A DNA stretch of 64,000 bases from contig NZ_JAIVKX010000022.1 in assembly GCF_020524285.1 (NCBI RefSeq), positions 46,433-110,432 on the forward strand, in the 5' to 3' direction. Each line of letters starts with the position of its first letter. The first letter of the stretch is position 1. A program made the translations under genes and the position numbers. Under the pieces are notes generated by a model. That model had not been told where the DNA came from and searched no databases. It saw nothing but the letters and a program-made list of their open reading frames with translations. Source of the stretch: Alloyangia pacifica (lineage in GTDB: Bacteria; Pseudomonadota; Alphaproteobacteria; Rhodobacterales; Rhodobacteraceae). Of this stretch, positions 60,719-64,000 are shown one piece after another.

Positions 60719-61714
60719 ATGCGCGCCGTCCGTCTTCACGCCGCCCGAGACCTGCGTTTCGAAACCGTCGAGGCCCCGCTGCCGCCCGGTCCGGGCGAGG
60801 TCACGCTGGCGGTGACGGCGGCGGGCATCTGCGGCTCGGACCTGCACAACTACGCGACGGGGGCGTGGATCAGCCGCGCCCCCTCGGTGGCCGGGCACGA
60901 GTTCACCGGCATCGTCACCGCGCTTGGCGCCGGGGTCGAGCATGTCTCGCCGGGCCAGCGGGTGATCGTCGACAGCCGCCACGTCTGCGGCGAGTGCCCC
61001 GCCTGCCGCGAGGGCGATGCCCAGGTCTGCGAGAACCTCGGATTTCTCGGCGAGATCATCGATGGCGGATTTGCCGAGGCGGTGACGCTGCCCGGTCGCA
61101 ACGTGGTCGCTGCGCCGGAGGGTGTTGCCGACCGCCACCTCGCGATGGTCGAGCCGCTGGCGGTGGCGCTGCATGCACTGCGCCGGCTCGATGCCCCCGA
61201 GGGCGCCGAGATCGTCATCGCTGGCTGCGGCCCGATCGGCGGCTTCACCGCGCTGCTCGCCACCCGCATGGGCCATCCGGTTCGGGTGATCGAGCGCAAC
61301 GACGCCCGCGCCGCGCTTGTCGCCGAGGTTACCGGGGCCGTGCGCACTGATCTGGAGACGCTGCCGCGCTTCCGCCATGCCATCGACACCACCGGCCACG
61401 CCGCGGTGATCGGCGGGCTGCTGGAACGCATTGCCGGCTGCTCGCGGCTCGCGCTGGTGGGCATCGGCGCGCCGCGCGAGGTGCTCGACCCGGTGCAGCT
61501 CGTCGAGCGCGAGATCACGCTTCTGGGCTGCCACGCCTATGCCGGGGAATTCCTCGAGATCGGCCCCATGCTGCCCGGGCTCGCCGAGGCGCTCGACGCC
61601 TTCACCGCCGCCTGCATCCGGCTCGAAGAGGTGCCCGCCGCCTATGAGGCGCTTCTGAGCGGATCTGCGACAGGGTTGAAGACGATCATTCTGTGTGACG
61701 GTGACCGGGCCTGA
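60719..61714 (+). CDS. hpsP: Zinc-dependent alcohol dehydrogenase, HpsP-like (DHPS 2-dehydrogenase)
   Basis: A 331-residue medium-chain dehydrogenase. Catalytic zinc ligands Cys38 and His60-Glu61 (AGICGSD, AGHEFTG); structural zinc cysteines 90, 93, 96 and 104 (CGECPACREGDAQVC); cofactor loop VIAGCGPIGGFTALLA. It follows hpsN by 24 bases with GAAAGG as ribosome site. In the DHPS pathway it pairs with HpsO to racemise the substrate through a ketone. No terminator with a T-tract follows. Confidence 0.82.
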   Translation: MRAVRLHAARDLRFETVEAPLPPGPGEVTLAVTAAGICGSDLHNYATGAWISRAPSVAGHEFTGIVTALGAGVEHVSPGQRVIVDSRHVCGECPACREGDAQVCENLGFLGEIIDGGFAEAVTLPGRNVVAAPEGVADRHLAMVEPLAVALHALRRLDAPEGAEIVIAGCGPIGGFTALLATRMGHPVRVIERNDARAALVAEVTGAVRTDLETLPRFRHAIDTTGHAAVIGGLLERIAGCSRLALVGIGAPREVLDPVQLVEREITLLGCHAYAGEFLEIGPMLPGLAEALDAFTAACIRLEEVPAAYEALLSGSATGLKTIILCDGDRA

Positions 61715-61926
61715 CGCCTGACTCCTGGTTCGAGGAACGAAAATCGTCCCGCTGCAGGCGCAGATCCCCCTGCGATCCGGGTTTCTTCAAGCGCAGCGGC
61801 TCCGGCATTCCGGACCTCGCAAGGCAGCCGGGTATAAGTTTCCGAGCCGCTTCCGAGGCGTTGATCGCGGCCCCGAGCTGGCGCCCGCTCCCGCTCCAAA
61901 CGAAGCCGAACGGCTCTGAAGCCGGT

Positions 61927-62625
61927 TCAAAGTTCGAGCGGCGAGGCTTCGTCGGCGATCAGCGCGCTCAGCAGGCCGCGGCGGGTGTTTTCGGTGTGAC
62001 GGCTGATCGCCTCGCGGGCCGCCGCGCCGTCGCGCGCGCGCAGGGCGGCGACGATGCGGCTGTGGTCTTCCTCGGTCTCGGGGGTGACGTCGCGAATGGT
62101 CGCACCCATGTGGAACAGCCGCGTGCATTCCTCGAGGTAGCCGGTGATCAGCGCGTGCAGCCGCGGCACCCGGGCGCCAAGCGCGATGGCGGCGTGGAAG
62201 CGGTTGTTGGCGGCGACGAACTCGAGCACCGGCAGGTTCTTGTCCTGCCCGTAGGTCTGATGCGACAGCGCCTCGAGCTCGTCGAGCTCCGCCTCGGTCA
62301 TGCGCAGCGCTGCCAGCTCGGCGGCCACGGCCTCGAGCGCCTTGCGCACGGTGAAGATGTCGGTGATGTCCTTGACGGTCACCGGGGTCACCCTGTAGCC
62401 GCGCCGCGGGAAAGCCTCGACCAGCCCCTCGAGGGTGAGCCGGGCCAGCGCCTCGCGCACCGGCGTCTTGCTCATCGACAGCCGCGCCGCGAGCTCCTGT
62501 TCGCCGATGTCGGTGCCGGGGCGCAGCGCGCAGGTGATGATCTCTTCGCGCAGCCGGGCATAGGCCTTGTCGGTCAGCGAGGGCGCCTTGCCGCGCTCGC
62601 CCGCGGGCTTTTGCAATTTGGTCAT
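61927..62625 (-). CDS. GntR-family regulator with FCD effector domain
   Basis: A 232-residue regulator: winged helix in AYARLREEIITCALRPGTDI, SMSKTPVREALARLTLEGLV and FPRRGYRVTPV, then an all-helical FCD domain with metal-binding His residues (FHAAIALGARVP, LFHMGA, EDHSRIVAAL, SRHTENTRRGL). GGAGG precedes the ATG. It converges on the hps genes and lies 14 bases after the MalY-type gene. It is the most likely repressor of the hps operon, its own operon, or both. Confidence 0.9.
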   Translation of the reverse strand: MTKLQKPAGERGKAPSLTDKAYARLREEIITCALRPGTDIGEQELAARLSMSKTPVREALARLTLEGLVEAFPRRGYRVTPVTVKDITDIFTVRKALEAVAAELAALRMTEAELDELEALSHQTYGQDKNLPVLEFVAANNRFHAAIALGARVPRLHALITGYLEECTRLFHMGATIRDVTPETEEDHSRIVAALRARDGAAAREAISRHTENTRRGLLSALIADEASPLEL

Positions 62626-62639
62626 GCGTCCTCCGTGTT

Positions 62640-63791
62640 CTACAAGCCGTGATCCCGCACGGCCTGGGCCATGCGCTGCAGCGCCTCGTCCAGCACCTCT
62701 GGCGTGCAACCGTAGTTGAGCCGCGCCCAGCCTTCCAGACCTGACCCGAAGTCGCTGCCGCCGCTCAGCGCCACCCGGGCGCGATCGAGGAAAAACTCCG
62801 CCGCCGGCGTCGGCAGCTCGAGCGCGCGGAAGTCGATCCAGGCAAGGAACCCGGCCTCGGCGGGCCGCATCGTGGCACCAGGGATCAGCTCGGGAAGGCG
62901 CGCGGCCAGCAGGTCGCGGTTGGCGGCAAGGCGGGCGCGGACGGCATCGCGCCAGTCGGTGCAATGCGCGTAGGCTGCGCTCATCCCGGCAAGCCCGAGG
63001 ACGTTGACGCTGTCGACCATGCCGCGTTTCGAGGCCTCGAAGCGGGCGCGCATCGCGGCGTCGGGGATGATGGCGAAGGCGGTCTTCAGCCCGGGCACGT
63101 TCCAGGTCTTGGAAGCGGCCATCAGCGTCACCGAGCGCGCGGCGATCTCGGGCGAGAGCGAGGCCGCGGGGATGTGCTCGCGCCCGTCCAGCACCAGCCC
63201 GCAGTGGATCTCGTCGGAGATCAGCACCATGTCGTGGCGCAGGCAGAGTTCGGCGCGAAACTCCAGCTCGGCGCGGGTATAGACCCGGCCCGTCGGGTTC
63301 TGCGGATTGCACAGCAAGAGCGCGTCCGAGGCGCGGGCGGCGGCGTCCAGCTTCGCCGTGTCGCTGCTCCAATGTCCGGCGGCATCGGGGCGTTGCCAGA
63401 TCTCGTGGAGCGTCAGGCCCCAATGGCCGGGGGCGGCGCGCAGCGGGGCGTAGACGGGAAGCTCCTGCATCACGCCGCCGCCGGGCGAGGTAAAGGCCGA
63501 CAGCGCCATGTTGAAGCCACCCTCGACCCCGGGCAGGAAGACCAGCCACTCGGGCTCGATCTGCCAGCCGTGGTCGCGCTGCATCGCCGCGACCAGAACC
63601 TCGCGCTGCGCGTCCGTCGCGCGGCCGTAGCCGAGCACGCCGTGGTCCAGCCTTGCCCGGATCGCCTCGGTGATGCGCGGGTCGGCGGCGAAATCCATGT
63701 CGGCGACCCAGAGCGGCAGCACGTCCGCCGGGTAGCGGCGCCACTTGTTGCTGTCGGTGCCGCGCCGGTCGGGCGCTGTCAGCGTCGTCAT
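62640..63791 (-). CDS. MalY/PatB-family PLP enzyme (C-S lyase or aminotransferase)
   Basis: A 383-residue fold-type I PLP enzyme. N-terminal block VLPLWVADMDFAADPRITEAI is diagnostic of the MalY/PatB group; the PLP site has NPQNPTGRVYT, ISDEIHCGLVLDG and the Lys in MAASKTWNVPGLKTAF. Known members cleave cystathionine or other cysteine conjugates. Coupled by a TGATG overlap to the SDR gene upstream, with GntR downstream. Whether it takes part in sulfonate metabolism is unknown. Confidence 0.88.
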   Translation of the reverse strand: MTTLTAPDRRGTDSNKWRRYPADVLPLWVADMDFAADPRITEAIRARLDHGVLGYGRATDAQREVLVAAMQRDHGWQIEPEWLVFLPGVEGGFNMALSAFTSPGGGVMQELPVYAPLRAAPGHWGLTLHEIWQRPDAAGHWSSDTAKLDAAARASDALLLCNPQNPTGRVYTRAELEFRAELCLRHDMVLISDEIHCGLVLDGREHIPAASLSPEIAARSVTLMAASKTWNVPGLKTAFAIIPDAAMRARFEASKRGMVDSVNVLGLAGMSAAYAHCTDWRDAVRARLAANRDLLAARLPELIPGATMRPAEAGFLAWIDFRALELPTPAAEFFLDRARVALSGGSDFGSGLEGWARLNYGCTPEVLDEALQRMAQAVRDHGL

Positions 63792-64000
63792 CACAGCCCC
63801 CGGATCATCCCGCCGTCGACGCGGATCATCGAGCCGGTGACATAGGCGGCCTGGGTCGAACACAGGAAGGTGACCATGGCACCGAACTCCTCCGGCGCGC
63901 CGTAGCGGCCGGCGGGGATGGTCTTGCGGCTGGCCTCCTGCACGGCGTCGAGCGAGGCGCCGGTCTTGTCGGCCTTGATGCCGTCGAGCTGCGCCAGACG
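63791..64000 (-). CDS. Short-chain dehydrogenase (partial, C-terminal 69 residues)
   Basis: Only the C-terminal end is in the window; the 5' part lies beyond the right edge. The text KTIPAGRYGAPEEFGAMVTF, then STQAAYVTGSMIRVDGGMIRGL is the typical SDR C-terminal region that ends in the D-G-G motif. Its TGA overlaps the ATG of the MalY-type gene, so they are co-translated. Confidence 0.88.
   Translation of the reverse strand, partial: RLAQLDGIKADKTGASLDAVQEASRKTIPAGRYGAPEEFGAMVTFLCSTQAAYVTGSMIRVDGGMIRGL

Overview
The window is GC-rich DNA packed with genes and full of solute-binding-protein transporters, Tat-exported enzymes and sulfur and osmolyte genes. It reads as an alphaproteobacterium of the Rhodobacteraceae (Roseobacter group, marine or saline habitat). 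No rRNA, tRNA, CRISPR array, insertion sequence or phage gene was seen. Two stretches stand out as AT-richer than the rest: about 13,850-14,110 with 14,640-14,960, and 19,645-20,365.

Layout. 1-3,705: end of a Tat-exported solute-binding protein, an MFS transporter and a PhoX-type phosphatase. 3,970-9,658: a two-armed cobalamin locus (cobD, cbiB, a PduX-like kinase and a phosphatase on the minus strand; cobU, cobT, cobS on the plus strand) for aminopropanol attachment and nucleotide-loop assembly. 10,109-13,307: a betaine/choline-type ABC importer. 14,102-18,155: a zinc-ribbon-like hypothetical, a hydroxyacid dehydrogenase and gamma-glutamyltransferase.

18,412-29,778 is the most unusual part. 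A CsgD-like LuxR regulator, coupled to a small unknown gene, faces a 0.72 kb AT-rich control region with perfect palindromes. Beyond it lie an 1,097-residue acidic Gly/Asp/Ser/Ala repeat protein, an 827-residue protein built from recurring DND modules, a type I secretion ABC ATPase and its HlyD-type adaptor. Neither large protein has RTX nonapeptides, yet they share a motif, and the ATPase lacks the usual H-loop histidine. I interpret this as a dedicated type I secretion system for a non-RTX surface or matrix protein. It is my leading candidate for an undescribed system.

29,859-38,453 is an organosulfur block: a TctABC importer, a Cys-type sulfatase, a LysR regulator, a TauE/SafE exporter with its TIGR02186 partner, and a formylglycine-generating enzyme that would activate the sulfatase. 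38,705-42,545 encodes a three-subunit gluconate-dehydrogenase-like periplasmic oxidase, followed by a large MscS channel and a flavin monooxygenase. 47,482-58,099 is a co-directional set (GMC dehydrogenase, PotABCD-like importer, RidA, DUF1028, aldehyde dehydrogenase, LysR, ArgE-like deacylase) that looks like one amine or acyl-amine catabolic pathway. 58,447-61,714 is hpsO-hpsN-hpsP for 2,3-dihydroxypropane-1-sulfonate oxidation, converging on a GntR regulator, a MalY/PatB enzyme and a truncated SDR.
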